Shown here in pieces: positions 35,870 through 48,212 of a DNA stretch of 64,000 nucleotides. The DNA is from Zantedeschia hybrid cultivar (Eukaryota; Streptophyta; Magnoliopsida; Alismatales; Araceae), in assembly GCA_030544215.1 (NCBI GenBank), contig JARZZO010000012.1, forward strand, positions 42,633,194 to 42,697,193, written 5' to 3'. The notes beneath the pieces were generated by a model. It saw only the letters and a program-made list of their open reading frames with translations. It was not told where the DNA came from and ran no database searches. A program made the translations under genes and the position numbers. The first letter of the stretch is position 1. The number at the start of each line of letters is the position of its first letter.

Positions 35870-36010
35870 ACTCGGTCTGGCAAATGGATGAATAACTAGG
35901 TTAACACCATATTTCAGCAAATGAATACATGATCCCATACAGGCGCGGCGATAGTTTAGGTTTTTGGCTCTAATTAGAGGTTTTTTATTCTTGTGATTGT
36001 AGGCGATTAG

Positions 36011-37110
36011 ATGGCTCCTAGAAAGAGAGTGCCCGTTATTCGTGATCAAGGAGATATTTCTAGTGGGTCTGAGGCCGATAGGCAAAATATGGAATGCTTT
36101 GTGGAAGCGATGATGGAAACAATGACTAGATATCAGGCTCGACACCCTAGTGAGAGTTCTAGTGCTAGGGGAGGGTCTTCAGCTGCTTTGGCGAGATTCT
36201 TGAAGCTAAGGCCACCTCACTTCACCAGTCGTCCTGACCATGATTAGACAGCTCATTGGCTAAAGGAGATGGAGAAGCCCTTCGACGCTCTAGACTGTGC
36301 GACAGTTGAGAGGACCCCGTTGGCCACCTTCATGTTGAAGGACGATGCCTATGATTGGTGGACCACTTTGGAGAATATGGCATATGCAGATAGGAATCTC
36401 AGGGAGATTCCATGGGAGACATTTGTGAAGGAGTTCAACAGGCAGTACTTCCCTGGGCATGTCCAGAAAGCCAAGGAGAGGGAGTTTATGGAGTTGACCT
36501 AAGGGAGCATAATAGTGCTAGAGTACTAAATAAAGTTTGTCTCTTTAAGGAGATTTGTACCCTTCATTTCAAAAGATGAGGAGCGATGGACTGAAAGGTT
36601 TGTTGACGGGTTGAGATTTTACTTGAGGAGTTTGGTGGCATCCCACTGTTGCTCAGACTTAGCTTCACCAGTGAAGTGTGCAACAGTAGTAAAGGCACAA
36701 CACGACCAGATGGCTCGGGAGAGGAGATTGACAACTCAGGGACCGGCATATGACAAAGGGAAGATGCTCCTTTGTCTGGTTCGGGATCGTCTTCGCTCGG
36801 ATCCAGATCAGGTGGTTCTTCCGAGGCAATAGTGGTAGCAGCGGCAACAACAGACCCAGGCAGACCCAGCAGAGTCAGTCGGCATCCAGCGCGCAGCAGG
36901 AGGTAGCCCAGAGGGCTTCGACGACTTGTCGTCATTGTGGCGGTACTTATGGTAGGACTCAGTGTCCCACATTTTCAGGGAGGTGCTATACCTGTGGCCA
37001 GCAGGGCCATTTGGCAAGGAGTTGCCCATAGAGGCATGGTCAGGGGCAGGGACCTAGAAACCAGAAGAAGCAAAGGACCCAGGGGAGAGTTCTCGCTATC
37101 ACCAAGAAGG
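36011..37110 (+). pseudogene. gag: Tekay B gag, stops and a frameshift
   Basis: Starts ATG 36011 (MAPRKRVPV, as in the A gag). The capsid domain is readable through ERTPLATFMLKDDAYDWWTTL and FNRQYFPGHVQKAKEREFMELT to FVDGLRFYLRSLVASHCC. Stops occur at 36245, 36500 and 36527, and a frameshift lies near 36770 before the zinc knuckles. Two knuckles: CRHCGGTYGRTQC and the canonical CYTCGQQGHLARSC (about 36930-37027), followed by TAG at 37029. Confidence 0.82.
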
Positions 37111-37831
37111 AGGCTCGCCTGTCTAACTTGGTGGAGGGCACACTTTATGTCCTTGGGAACTCCACTCATGTGTTGATTGATTTGGGTGCTTCGCATTCTT
37201 TTTTCATCGAGTAGTTCATAGATGTTCTTTTTGCACCCGTTGATGAGATTTCTGGTGGATTGATGGTTAAGGTTCCTTCCGGAGATTTCCTGTTGACTTA
37301 TAATTGTTTGAGCGAGGTTCCCTTAGTCATTGAGGGTCATCAACTACTTGCCCAATTGGTTGTGCTTGCCATTCGAGACTTTGATGTCATCTTAGGGATG
37401 GACTGGTTGGAGGCCTATTATACTGAGGTGGATTGCCACAAGAAGAGGGTGCGCTTCTCCATTCAGGGTGTTCCGGCCTTCTACTTCTAAGGTATTAGGC
37501 TCTCTTCTTGTAGTATTCTCATTTATGCTTTTAAGGCTCAGAGGTTAGTTGTTGGCGGCTGTGAGGCTTTCCTTGCCTCAATGGTTGTGGCTCGTGATGA
37601 TGGTGTCTCCAGTCCTATGGAGGTGCCAATAGTCTGTGATTTTCCTGATGTGCTTCCCGAGGATTTGCCTGGCCTTCCTCTTCAGCGAGAGGTTGAGTTC
37701 ACTATTGAGCTTGCACCAGGTACGTGCCCTTATCAGATGACTCCAGCCGAACTCACTGAGTTGAAGGCGCAGTTGGAGGATTTGCTAGATAAGGGTTTTA
37801 TCCGTCCCAGCACTTCTCTGTCGGGTGCTCC
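37111..37831 (+). pseudogene. Tekay B protease and start of RT
   Basis: Protease with LIDLGASHSF near 37172 (Leu in place of the usual Ser/Thr after Asp, shared with A) and VILGMDWL near 37388. TAG at 37213 and TAA at 37488. The second is at the same codon as TAA 54377 in A. RT begins at VICDFPDVLPEDLPGLP; about 15 bp are lost after ELAPGT compared with A. It is cut at GAPV by Copia C (target duplication GCTCC 37827-37831). Confidence 0.8.
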
Positions 37832-39037
37832 TGTTAGAATTGGGTGGCCTCAAAGCCAATCATTGTACATTCTAGTTCAGATTATTAATAAAGGCAATTA
37901 TTTCTTCATTTAATAGTTCCCGCAAACGACTATCGTAATGAAGGTCCATAGACAAATGTATGGGATATTGAATCATGATGAGATCATGATAGTGAGATCA
38001 ATATCCTAAGGCAATTGTCTTAAATAGTTCTCGATCATAGGATATTTGAGATGGACATTAAATATCCGATAAAATCGACACAAGTTATGTCTGCTCATAT
38101 GATGAGGGTGAATGATCTCACATTCACTCGTGTGGTGACACTAAGACAAACAAGTGGGTGCTCATTAGAGAATGAGTTCACTGAACAGACTCAAATAAGA
38201 ATTCCTGGATGGTAATTATACCTATTAGTCAACCAGAGAATTCTATCGTTGCAGTAGCACAGTTGGTCCTTTGACCTGAGTCACCAATGATACCTTGTTT
38301 GTGGACCATTGTGTCTTGATTCTCTGACTCGTGGGCTTTAACCATTAAGTCCACCATAATCGGTCTTTCAGATACAGTGGAAAGCTTGCGAAGGTAATTG
38401 AGTGAACAACAAGGGATCACTCACTCTTGGTATAAGACTGGAGAGAGAATGTCCTATGGATGTATACACAGAAATCCCTGGCCAGGGTCAAATGAAAGAG
38501 ATGTCTTTCTAGATATTAACTGTGTATTGGAATCCATCTGGATAATGCGATAGAGGGTTTGACTATAAAACCATACCCTTGTGTTATCGGGACATTGCAT
38601 GAGTGAAGGATTATATCTGTGCGGTATCGGCAGACGGAAAGGTTCAGTTAAAGGGAACAGTATCCCTTATATCTTCTGGGATCATGAGGTAGTGTTTGAT
38701 GCTGTTCATGATCAGAAGGCCAAGTGATTTGATCATCAGATGATAATTCACTTGTTTATTAAATTAATCATTTAACATGTGATGTTTAAATGTTAATTAA
38801 TAAATATTAAACTCAAGAAATAGTTCTAAGTTTAATGGGCCTGCAACCGGACTGATATATGGGCCTAGAGGGTCACACACATAAGAGTTCTCGTCAGACG
38901 GTGAGAGATGTTAAATTTCATGCTTATCTGGGTTTTTGTGAAAAGCTGCAGGATAAACATGAAGATTTAATGGAGAATTTTCCAAGACCAAACTCTTGGA
39001 TAATCATGAGGATTAACTCTTGTGCTTATCCTTATTT

Positions 39038-39046
39038 CTATATAAG
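39038..39046 (+). promoter_or_regulatory. TATA box of Copia C 5' LTR
   Basis: CTATATAAG, repeated at 46992-47000 in the 3' LTR and followed about 55 bp on by the CT tract. Confidence 0.7.
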
Positions 39047-39097
39047 GAGGGCCAAGGGGGAGCGGTAAAAAGTTAGTTGGACGAATTTTACTCCCCA

Positions 39098-39136
39098 GAT
39101 TCTCTCTCTCCTCTCTCTCTCTCCTTCTCTCTCTCT
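39098..39136 (+). repeat. CT-rich microsatellite in Copia C LTR
   Basis: Runs of TCTCTC broken by CC and TT, also present in the 3' LTR at about 47054-47092. Confidence 0.75.
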
Positions 39137-39418
39137 TAGAGTGGATCTGTCTCTCTCCATGCATGGTGGATCTAAGATCTGGTCAGAGCACTCAAGCCGA
39201 GGAGGAAATCGCGTCTGCTGCGGGAACTCGTGTGGATACCTCTAGAGATCGTGCGCGTGCGCGATTACCGAGTCGGCATCATCCACGGGAGATTCGAAAC
39301 CCCGCAAAGGTGAAGAACTGTTCTTCCCGCTTAGATTTTAATGTCCGTTTTATGACTCCAGCAACCGATACAATGGAATCATTTTTATTTCCGCTGCGTT
39401 CATGACGATTCCTTACAG

Positions 39419-39431
39419 TGGTATCAGAGCC
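39419..39431 (+). promoter_or_regulatory. Primer-binding site of Copia C
   Basis: TGGTATCAGAGCC, one base after the 5' LTR. Complementary to initiator-Met tRNA. Confidence 0.88.
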
Positions 39432-40079
39432 AGGTTCGCTGGTTCGGTTGTAAAACGGCACCGTTTTGTGTGTTTTCTCGTTATGCGTGAAGAACCCGTA
39501 TTGTACGTGTTCTTATGTTTAATCCGATTAAAAATGACATATTAGTGTTCATGTGATGATCACAATTAATTTGATTATTTTTCTGTATTTTTCGGATTTT
39601 ATTTGGGTTTTTCGGAGTTCTTCATGTGATGATGAACCGGGGTACTTCGGCGGCTTCGTACGGGCATTCCAAGTGTTGGGATGGCGGCCCGAATGTCTGG
39701 ATATCTTGGTGATAGTCACCACTTCGCATTGGGCATGAAAATCAGCACCGGAGTGCCCTTGGAGATGTTAAAAATCAAGCCCCAAAAACACGGTTTGGAA
39801 CCTGCAAAATTTAGAATTTTGGGAATTTTAGGCCTGGCCGGATGTGTATTTGGCCACCACCGGCGACCCTGCCGGCGCCGGGCACGTCGCCGGCGCCGGG
39901 GGGCATCGCCGGCCGGGCTGGCACCCGCCAGGGGTAGCCGGAGCTCGGCGGCGCCGCCGCCGGTGGCTAACCTAGGGTTCCTACAATTGCAGGTTACTGT
40001 TCTAAGGGAAGGGGGCCGGTCGAGCGGGGTGGATAGGGCCGGACCGCCCGGTCCTGATCCGGTCGGACCGGACGGGGGC

Positions 40080-40200
40080 TGGGTGGCGCCCTGGCTCGAC
40101 CAGGGTTCGACCCTGGCTGAGCCAGGGCTCGTCCCTGGCCGAGCCAGAGCCCCTGGCCGAGCCAGGGTTCGACCCTGGTCCAGCCAGGGTCCGGGTCCGG
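40080..40200. repeat. GC-rich interlocking inverted repeats in Copia C leader
   Basis: GACCAGGGTTCGACCCTGG, GAGCCAGGG and GCCGAGCCAG units recur in both orientations about eight times in 120 bp. Several alternative stems are possible. Confidence 0.65.
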
Positions 40201-41339
40201 GCCATTTGGACCCTAATGGGCTGGGCCCATTTTTGGTTAATTAAAAATTGTTTTTAAATACCTGTTTAAACCCCATTAAACCCAGTATTAGCCCATTTAA
40301 CCCCGTTTTAAAATTGTTTTAAAACATAAAAAATTATAGAAATAATTAATAATTGTTATTAATTATTTTTATGATTATTAACAGGTTATTAAAGTGTTTA
40401 ATAACTATTAGTCAATTAAAGGGCTTTGTTTTTAATAGGGTGTTAGTTAATTATTTAAAATTGTTTTAGATAATTAATTTCCCTGTTATATTAATTAGTT
40501 TAAAACTGTTTTAAACTGATTTCATGCATAACTTGATTATTATTACTGTTCAAATTGTTTGAATTAGTATTTAGATTAACTGAATAGTTTAGTTAGTTTA
40601 TTTGTCAATAATGTTTTGAATATTATTGATATTGCTGAAATAAATGTTATTTCGAAAACTAATTGGTATTATAATTTTATATTTATAAAATTTAATACCA
40701 AACAGCAATTATGTGATGATTGTGATGCATGTGATGTGTTTTATGGTGGGATGATCATGGACTTAGAATTTTCATGTGATGAATGATGTGAATGGATGCG
40801 ATGCTTATTTTATTTGGTATTTTAAATAGGACCTGCGTGTCCTCCTCTCTCTTAATCCAAGTGTACTTTCCACCTTCCTATAAGATTGTACTCCCCTTGA
40901 TAAGATCAAGGTTTCTAATTGTTTAAATGTACATTTGTGGACCTGCGAGTCCTGAATTTCATATTTAAATGTATCGGATTAAGCTAAGAGGACGGGATCT
41001 TCTGAAGACACCTCTGGAGGGAGGACTCGCATCTAATGGAACCAGTGTTGCTGTTTTCACATTAGGATCCTATTATGGATCATCGTTTGGCTCCGATGAT
41101 TCCATAGTAGCTTTGGCAGTCCATGATCATCCCCATTTATTTTTCTGCATATATGTGATATTTGTGGACCATGCTATCATATATATATATTTCTATTAAG
41201 TATATTGATACTTCAAATCGAAATACTATTGATAGCACGATTTTTACAAATCAAAATCAACACCCTCTTTTAAAACTTAAGTTGTAAACGTGAGATATTC
41301 AGAATAATCCACGTAACCCACCATCATTATAGATCTTAG

Positions 41340-41670
41340 GATAATTCTTATCTCAAACGGATTTGTTGTGCTACCACAAGGTCTGTTTGATTTAGAAATT
41401 AAACTAGGTCTACGACATGTGATGTCATTAAGATGAATGGACAAACAGTGTAGTTTTGTTGTGCTACCACAAGGATTGCACTATGAATTCATGTCATCTA
41501 AGTAATGATGGATAAACTTAACTGAATCAAATTGATTTGTTGTGCTACCACAAGGTCATTCTGATTCAGGGGTTAAATCGATCGGATATTGCAATCGTTG
41601 CAACTGTCAAGAGTTGACTGCCTAAGGGACTTGATGTGATTTGTTGTGCTACCACAAGGTCACATGTATG
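41340..41670 (+). repeat. Four hairpin repeats in Copia C leader
   Basis: The core TTTGTTGTGCTACCACAAGG occurs identically at 41362-41381, 41455-41474, 41536-41555 and 41640-41659, spaced 93, 81 and 104 bp. TTGTG and CACAA pair around the loop CTAC. The flanks differ between copies yet stay complementary within each copy (TCAAAC/GTTTGA in copy 1, CTGAATCA/TGATTCAG in copy 3, GATGTGA/TCACATG in copy 4). Confidence 0.85.
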
Positions 41671-41841
41671 TTGCCCGAAGGATTCTTATCCCCACTAGGA
41701 GATCATCGGAATCTCCCGTTTTGTATCTTAGAGAGTCATACAGATCGCCGAAAAATAGTGGGAGCATAAATCTAAATTAAAAGTCCTAAATCTGATTTTA
41801 AGAACTATCTGCTCATTTTATATATTTCCATGTAGGTCGCT

Positions 41842-44800
41842 ATGTCGTCACCTAACTCCCTCCGTTGCATACTTGATGCAAATAAACTCGCGGGACCAAA
41901 TTACATTGACTGGTTACGCAACCTGAAGATTGTCCTCAGGTGCGAAAAGCTAGCCTATGTCCTGGATCAACCAGATCCAGTGCAACCCGGTGATAATGCT
42001 AACGAAGATGAATTAATGATGTATGAAAATTGGAAGGAGGACTCTGTCAAGGTCCAGTGTTATATGCTCGGTTCAATGAATAATGAACTGCAGCGACAGC
42101 ATGATAACATGGAACCTAAGACCATTCTGAATCACCTACAAGAGTTGTTTGGTGAACAATCCAGAACAGAAAGATATGAGATATCTAAGAAATTGTTCAG
42201 GACCAGAATGAGCGAGGGCACATCTGTGCAAACTCATGTGCTCAAGATGATAGAGTGGATTGAGAGGCTTGCTGTGCTGGGCTTTGTTATGAACAATGAC
42301 CTAAGCATTGACTTAATCCTACAATCTCTTCCAGATTCATTTTCACAATTCATTATCAACTTCAATATGAACAAAATTGAAGTTTCACTAGCTGAGCTGC
42401 TCAACATGTTGAAGACAGCAGAAGGCACTATCCAGAAAGATAAGCCAAATGTAATGCTTGTTGGTAAGACCAACAAGAAAAAGAAAGCTGGACAGACCTT
42501 TAAGAAAGGTAAGCCTAAGAAGCTAGTGAAAAACAAACCGGCGGCACAAAAGGACAAAGCTAAAGTCAATGATAAAGGTCAGTGTTTCCACTGCCATAAA
42601 GAAGGTCATTGGAAGAGAAACTGCAAGATTTATCTTGCAGAAAAGGCAAAGGAGAAGCTTGGTGAAGCTTCAGGTATTCTCATGATCGATCTTAACTTGT
42701 CTTATAGAGAATCAACATCCTGGGTATTAGATACTGGATGTGTTTCTCATATCTACAATAACTTGCAGGTGTTAACAAGTAAAAGAAGATTGAACCGCGG
42801 AGACGTGGATCTGAGGCTCGGGAATGGAGCAAAAGTTGCTGCGTTAGCTGTGGGGACAGCAAGACTTCAGATGCCGTCAGGAGACTCCTTGGAACTGATA
42901 GATTGTTATTATGTTCCAACCATTATTAGGAATATCATATCTATTTCATGTTTAGATAGACAAGGATATTCTATGAAGCTAGAGAATAAAGGTTGTTCAA
43001 TTTATCAAGGAGACAAATTGTTTGCTTTCGGATATTTATTGAATGGATTATATTTACTTGATATTTCATATGATGTTTGTCTGGTAAATAATTCTCTTGA
43101 ACGCATAGATAAGGATGTGAATAAATCGTACCTATGGCATTGTAGGCTAGGTCATATAAATGAGAACAGGATCATAAGGTTGCAAAAGAATGGATATCTT
43201 GATCCATTTGATTATGAATCATTTGCAACCTGTGAAGCTTGTCTCAGGGGAAAGATGACCAAAGCTCCATTCTTAGGACATGGAGAAAGAGCTAAGGACT
43301 TATTGGAACTAATACATAGTGATGTATGTGGTCCAATGTCCACTCATGCTATGGGTGGTTACTCATACTTTGTTTCATTTACAGATGATTTCTCAAGATA
43401 TGGCTACATATATTTAATAAAATATAAGTCAGAAGTCTTTGAGAAATTTAAAGAGTTTAAAAACGAAGTTGAGAACCAGACTGGAAAGAGTATTAAAACT
43501 CTTCGATCAGATCGAGGGGGTGAATACTTAAGTACAGAATTCACAGAATATCTTAAGGATAATGGTATTTTGTCTCAGTGGACTCCTCCCTATACACCTC
43601 AGTTAAATGGTGTATCGGAAAGGAGAAATCGTACTCTATTAGATATGGTACGATCCATGATGAGTTATGCCAAACTTCCAATCTCTCTATGGGGATATGT
43701 ACTGTTGACTGCTGCATATCTATTGAACAAAGTTCCCAGTAAGTCAGTACCTTCCACTCCATATGAGATATAGAAAGGAAAGAAACCAGACTTTAAGCAT
43801 GTTAGAGTCTGGGGTTGTCCTGCACATGTCAAAAGACATGATCCAGACAAACTGGATTCCAGGACAGAGAAATGTAGATTTGTGGGATATCCAAAAGAGA
43901 GTTTTGGATATTACTTCTATCAGCCCAGCGATCAAAGGGTGTTTGTCACAAAAAGAGCTGTCTTCTTAGAGAAAGAATATCTTTCAAAAGAAGACAGTGG
44001 GAGCAAGATAGAACTGGAAGAAATTCTAGACTCACAAATCAACACTAGTTCATCTACTGAACCATTGACTCAAGAACTTGTTCAAGATGATACACAAAAG
44101 GTTCGCAGATCAGGTAGAGTGCCTAAGCAGCCTGAAAGATATGTTGGACATATCGATGATGGCAAGCCAAAAGTGCACTTAAATGAGGATGATGATCCTC
44201 AAACCTACCTAGAAGCCATAAATAGTCAAGAATCAGAAAAATGGCAAGAGGCAATGGATTCTGAAATTCAGTCCATGTATGCCAACCAAGTTTGGAACTT
44301 GGTTGATTTGCCAGAAGGTATAGTACCTATTGGCAGTAAATGGATCTTTAAAAGAAAGATCGGGGCAAATGGACAAATTGACACATACAAGGCAAGGCTT
44401 GTAGCAAAAAGATATCGTCAAAGGCGAGGTGTTGACTATGACGAAACCTTTTCTCCAGTTACCATGATTAAGTCAATCATAATACTTCTTGCTATCGCCG
44501 CATTCTATGATTATGAAATATGGCAAATGGATGTGAAAATAGCATTCCTCAACGGGAACTTTCAAGAAGAGGTGTATATGATACAACCTGAAGGATTCAC
44601 TTCCAAAGAGCATTCAAGCAAGGCATGCAAGCTGCAAAGATCCATCTATGGATTAAGGCAAGCATCCCGAACTTGGAACTTAAGATTTGATGAAGCAATC
44701 AAATCTTATGACCTCATTAAGAATGAAGATGAACCTTGTGTATACAAAAAGGCTAGTGGGAGCGCAGTTACTTTTTTGGTACTTTACGTTGATGACATTC

Positions 44801-45771
44801 TACTCATTGGGAATGATGTAGGAATGTTGTCATCTGTAAAGGCTTGGTTATCCAAAAACTTCTCCATGAAAGATTTGGGAGAAGCATCCTATATTCTGGG
44901 AATAAGGAACTATAGAGATAGGTCCAAAAGGATGCTTGGCATGTCCCAATCTATGTACATAGATACCATAGTCAAAAGGTTTGGCATGTAAAATTCCAAG
45001 AGAGGCATCGTTCCAATGAGGCATGGACTTTATCTCTCTAAAGAAATGTCTCCCAAGACACCAGAAGAGAGAGCATACATGGATAGAGTTCCTTATGCCT
45101 CGGCAATAGGATCTATCATGTATGCAATGTTATGTACTAGGCTTGATGTGGCACATCCATTAAGTGTCACTAGTAGATATCAGGCTGATCCAGGTGAGGA
45201 ACACTGGAAGGCGGTGAAATGTATCCTTAGATACTTGAGAAGAACTAAGGATCTATTTCTCGTTTATAGAGGAAATGACTTGGAACTTCGAAGATTTACT
45301 GACTCGAGTTTCCAGTCGGATATGGATGACAACAAATCCATGTCTGGATTTGTGTTCATGTTAAATGGAGGTGCAGTAAGTTGGAAGAGTTCCAAACAGG
45401 AAACTACTGCAGATTCGACGACCGAAGCAGAATACATTGCTGCAGCTGAAGCGGCCAAGGAGGCGGTTTGGATGAAGAAGTTCATCTCGGCGCTTGGAGT
45501 AGTTCCAAGCATTTCAGATCCTGTTCCATTATTGTGTGACAACAATGGGGCAGTAGCTCAAGCGAACGAGCCAAGATCACATCAGAAGTCAAAGCACATT
45601 CTGAGACGATTTCATCTGATTCGTGAGATCATCGCCCGAGGAGATATAGTAGTTGAGAAAGTCTCATCTGAAGATAATGTAGCAGATCCCTTGACTAAGC
45701 CATTGTCCCAAAACAATTTAGAACGTCACCTTAAGTCTATGGGACTTAGACACATGGGTGATTGGCTATAG
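41842..45771 (+). pseudogene. gag-pol: Copia C gag-pol polyprotein, two premature stops
   Basis: A single 1310-codon frame from ATG 41842 to TAG 45769-45771. It is broken only by TAG at 43771 (codon 644, context PYEI-KGKKPDF, Trp to stop) and TAA at 44989 (codon 1050; D has Glu here). Order: gag (1-245) with zinc knuckle CFHCHKEGHWKRNC from residue 248; protease DTG at 297-299; integrase with HHCC from His433 and catalytic D494, D557, E593 (DX35E); a basic linker; RT with YVDD at 982-985; RNase H with FTDSSF and TEAEYIAAAEAA; C-terminal NVADPLTKPL. The gag-protease-integrase-RT-RNase H order defines Ty1/Copia. The frame is intact enough that the family was probably active recently. Confidence 0.93.
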
Positions 45772-45785
45772 TCCAAGTGGGAGAA

Positions 45786-47371
45786 TGTTAGAATTGGGTG
45801 GCCTCAAAGCCAATCATTGTACATTCTAGTTCAGATTATTAATAAAGGCAATTATTTCTTCATTTAATAGTTCTTGCAAACGACTATCGTAATGAAGGTC
45901 TATAGACAAATGTATGGGATATTGAATCATGATGAGATCATGATAGTGAGATCAATATCCTAAGGCAATTGTCTTAAATAGTTCTCGATCATAGGATATT
46001 TGAGATGGACATTAAATACCCGATAAAATCGACACAAGTTATGTCTGCTCATATGATGAGGGTGAATGATCTCACATTCACTCGTGTGGTGACACTAAGA
46101 CAAACAAGTGGGTGCTCATTAGAGAATGAGTTCACTGAACAGACCCAAATAAGAATTCCTGGATGGTAATTATACCTATTAGTCAACCAGAGAATTCTAT
46201 CATTGCAGTAGCACAGTTGGTCCTTTGACCTGAGTCACCAATGATACCTTGTTTGTGGACCATTGTGTCTTGATTCTCTGACTCGTGGGCTTTAACCATT
46301 AAGTCCACCATAATCGGTCTTTCAGATACAGTGGAAAGCTTGCGAAGGTAATTGAGTGAACAACAAGGGATCACTCACTCTTGGTATAAGACTGGAGAGA
46401 GAATGTCCTATGGATGTGTACACAGAAATCCCTGGCCAGGGTCAAATGAAAGAGATGTCTTTCTAGATATTAACTGTATATTGGAATCCATCTGGATAAT
46501 GCGATAGAGGGTTTGACTATAAAACCATACCCTTGTGTGATCGGGACATTGCATGAGTGAAGGATTATATCTGTGCGGTATCGGCAGACGGAAAGGTTCA
46601 ATTAAAGGGAACAGTATCCCTTATATCTTCTGGGATCATGAGGTAGTGTTTGGTGCTGTTCATGATCAGAAGGCCAAGTGATTTGATCATCAGATGATAA
46701 TTCACTTGTTTATTAAATTAATCATTTAACATGTGATGTTTAAATGTTAATTAATAAATATTAAACTCAAGAAACAGTTCTAAGTTTAATGGGCCTGCAA
46801 CCGGACTGATATATGGGCCTAGAGGGTCACACACATAAGAGTTCTCGTCAGACGGTGAGAGATGTTAAATTTCATGCTTATCTGGGTTTTTGTGAAAAGC
46901 TGCAGGATAAACATGAAGATTTAATGGAGAATTTTCCAAGGCCAAACTCTTGGATAATCATGAGGATTAACTCTTGTGCTTATCCTTATTTCTATATAAG
47001 GAGGGCCAAGGGGGAGCGGTAAAAAGTTAGTTGGACGAATTTTACTCCCCAGATTCTCTCTCTCCTCTCTCTCTCTCCTTCTCTCTCTCTTAGAGTGGAT
47101 CTGTCTCTCTCCACGCATGGTGGATCTAAGATCTGGTCGGAGCACTCAAGCCGAGGAGGAAATCGCGTCTGCTGCGGGAACTCGTGTGGATACCTCTAGA
47201 GATCGTGCGCGTGCGCGATTACCGAGTCGGCATCATCCACGGGAGATTCGAAACCCCGCAAAGGTGAAGAATTGTTCTTCCCGCTTAGATTTTAATGTCC
47301 GTTTTACGACCCCAGCAACCGATACAATGGAATCATTTTTATTTCCGCTGCGTTCATGACGATTCCTTACA
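45786..47371 (+). repeat. Copia C 3' LTR
   Basis: 1586 bp, same length as the 5' LTR with about 18 differences by eye. Followed by the target duplication GCTCC (47372-47376), after which Tekay B RT resumes. Confidence 0.95.
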
Positions 47372-47376
47372 GCTCC

Positions 47377-48212
47377 CGTTCTGTTTGTTAGGAAGAAAGA
47401 TGGTTCTTTGAGGCTGTGCATTGATTACAGACAGCTGAACCAGGTAACAGTAAAAAGGAAGTACCTACTTCTGAGGATCGATGATCTGATGGATCACTTG
47501 TAGTCTGTCAAGATGTTCTCGAAGATTGACTTAAGGTTAGGATATTATCAGATGAGGATCTATGAGTTAGATGTGAGTAAGACGACTTTCCGGACTAGGT
47601 ATGGACATCATGAGTTTTTTGTTATATCTTTCGGCTTGACCAACGCTCCGACAACTTTCATGGATTTGATGAATCGAATTTTTAGGGCCTATCTGGATCA
47701 ATTTGTGGTAGTATTTGTGGATGATATTTTGGTGTATTCTTCTTCTGAGGAAGAGCATGTCACGTATCTTCAGGTAGTGTTGCAGGTCATGAGAGAGCAC
47801 CAACTATATGTCAATTTCAGCAAGTGTGAGTTCTGGTTAGATCAGGTGCACTTTCTATGGCATGTCATTTCTGGTGATGGCATTTCAATGGATCTAGCCA
47901 AGATTAAGGCAGTGATGGATTGGAGAAGACCGATGACTGTGTCAGAGATCAAGAGCTTCTTGGGGTTGGCAGGATATTATCGGCGGTTTGTTCAGGATTT
48001 TCTTCCATAGCAACACCCTTGTCGAGGTTGACTCGTAAGGGAGTTTGTTTTGTGTGGACCGAGGAGTGAGAGCAGAGCTTTGCTGAGTTGAAGACTCGTC
48101 TCACTTCGGCTCAAGTTTTGGTGCTTCCATCTAGTTTGGGTGGATTTGTGGTTTACTCAGATGCATCTCGCCGGGGTTTGGGTGTGGTCTTGATGCAACA
48201 CGGAAGGGTTGT
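47377..48212 (+). pseudogene. Tekay B reverse transcriptase and start of RNase H
   Basis: Resumes RT of B at LFVRKKDGSLRLCIDYRQLN. TAG at 47501 (DHL-SVK, Gln to stop). The clean stretch 47513-48010 covers FSKIDLRLGYYQMRI, FGLTNAPTTFMDLMNR and the catalytic VDDILVYSS, then LGLAGYYRRFVQ. A one-base loss in a T-run near 47997 shifts the frame before RNase H (FVVYSDASRRGLGVVLMQHGRVV, about 48136-48212). It is cut by element A, with the target duplication GTTGT at 48208-48212. Confidence 0.85.

Larger units (their letters stand above)
37832..39417 (+). repeat. Copia C 5' LTR
   Basis: TGTTAGAATTGGG to GATTCCTTACA. TATA box at 39038; a CT-dinucleotide tract (39098-39136) lies just downstream in the predicted 5' untranslated region. 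Confidence 0.95.
39432..41841 (+). other. Copia C leader: GC island, AT-rich part, four hairpins
   Basis: 2.4 kb between primer site and gag ATG with no retroelement protein. Three zones: a strongly GC-rich block (about 39830-40210) with CCGGCG runs and interlocking CCAGGG/CCCTGG inverted repeats; an AT-rich block (40220-40800); and a structured 3' part (41340-41680) with four copies of one hairpin. An open frame at 39681-40244 lies in the GC block and looks like a composition effect. Confidence 0.65.
37832..47371 (+). mobile_element. Complete Ty1/Copia element C (9.5 kb)
   Basis: Two 1586-bp LTRs (37832-39417 and 45786-47371), initiator-Met primer site, 2.4-kb leader, one gag-pol frame (41842-45771), polypurine tract AAGTGGGAGAA (45775-45785), and a perfect target duplication GCTCC (37827-37831 and 47372-47376). 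The LTRs differ at about 18 positions by eye, mostly transitions, near 1.1%. It is the best preserved element of the window: the polyprotein has only two premature stops and no frameshift. The exact Copia lineage is not assigned. Confidence 0.95.

Noticed and set aside
39681..40244. 187-codon frame in the GC-rich part of the Copia C leader as a gene
   Set aside because: Repetitive Gly/Pro/Arg/Ala composition, explained by the GC island; no domain; upstream of gag without any known parallel.
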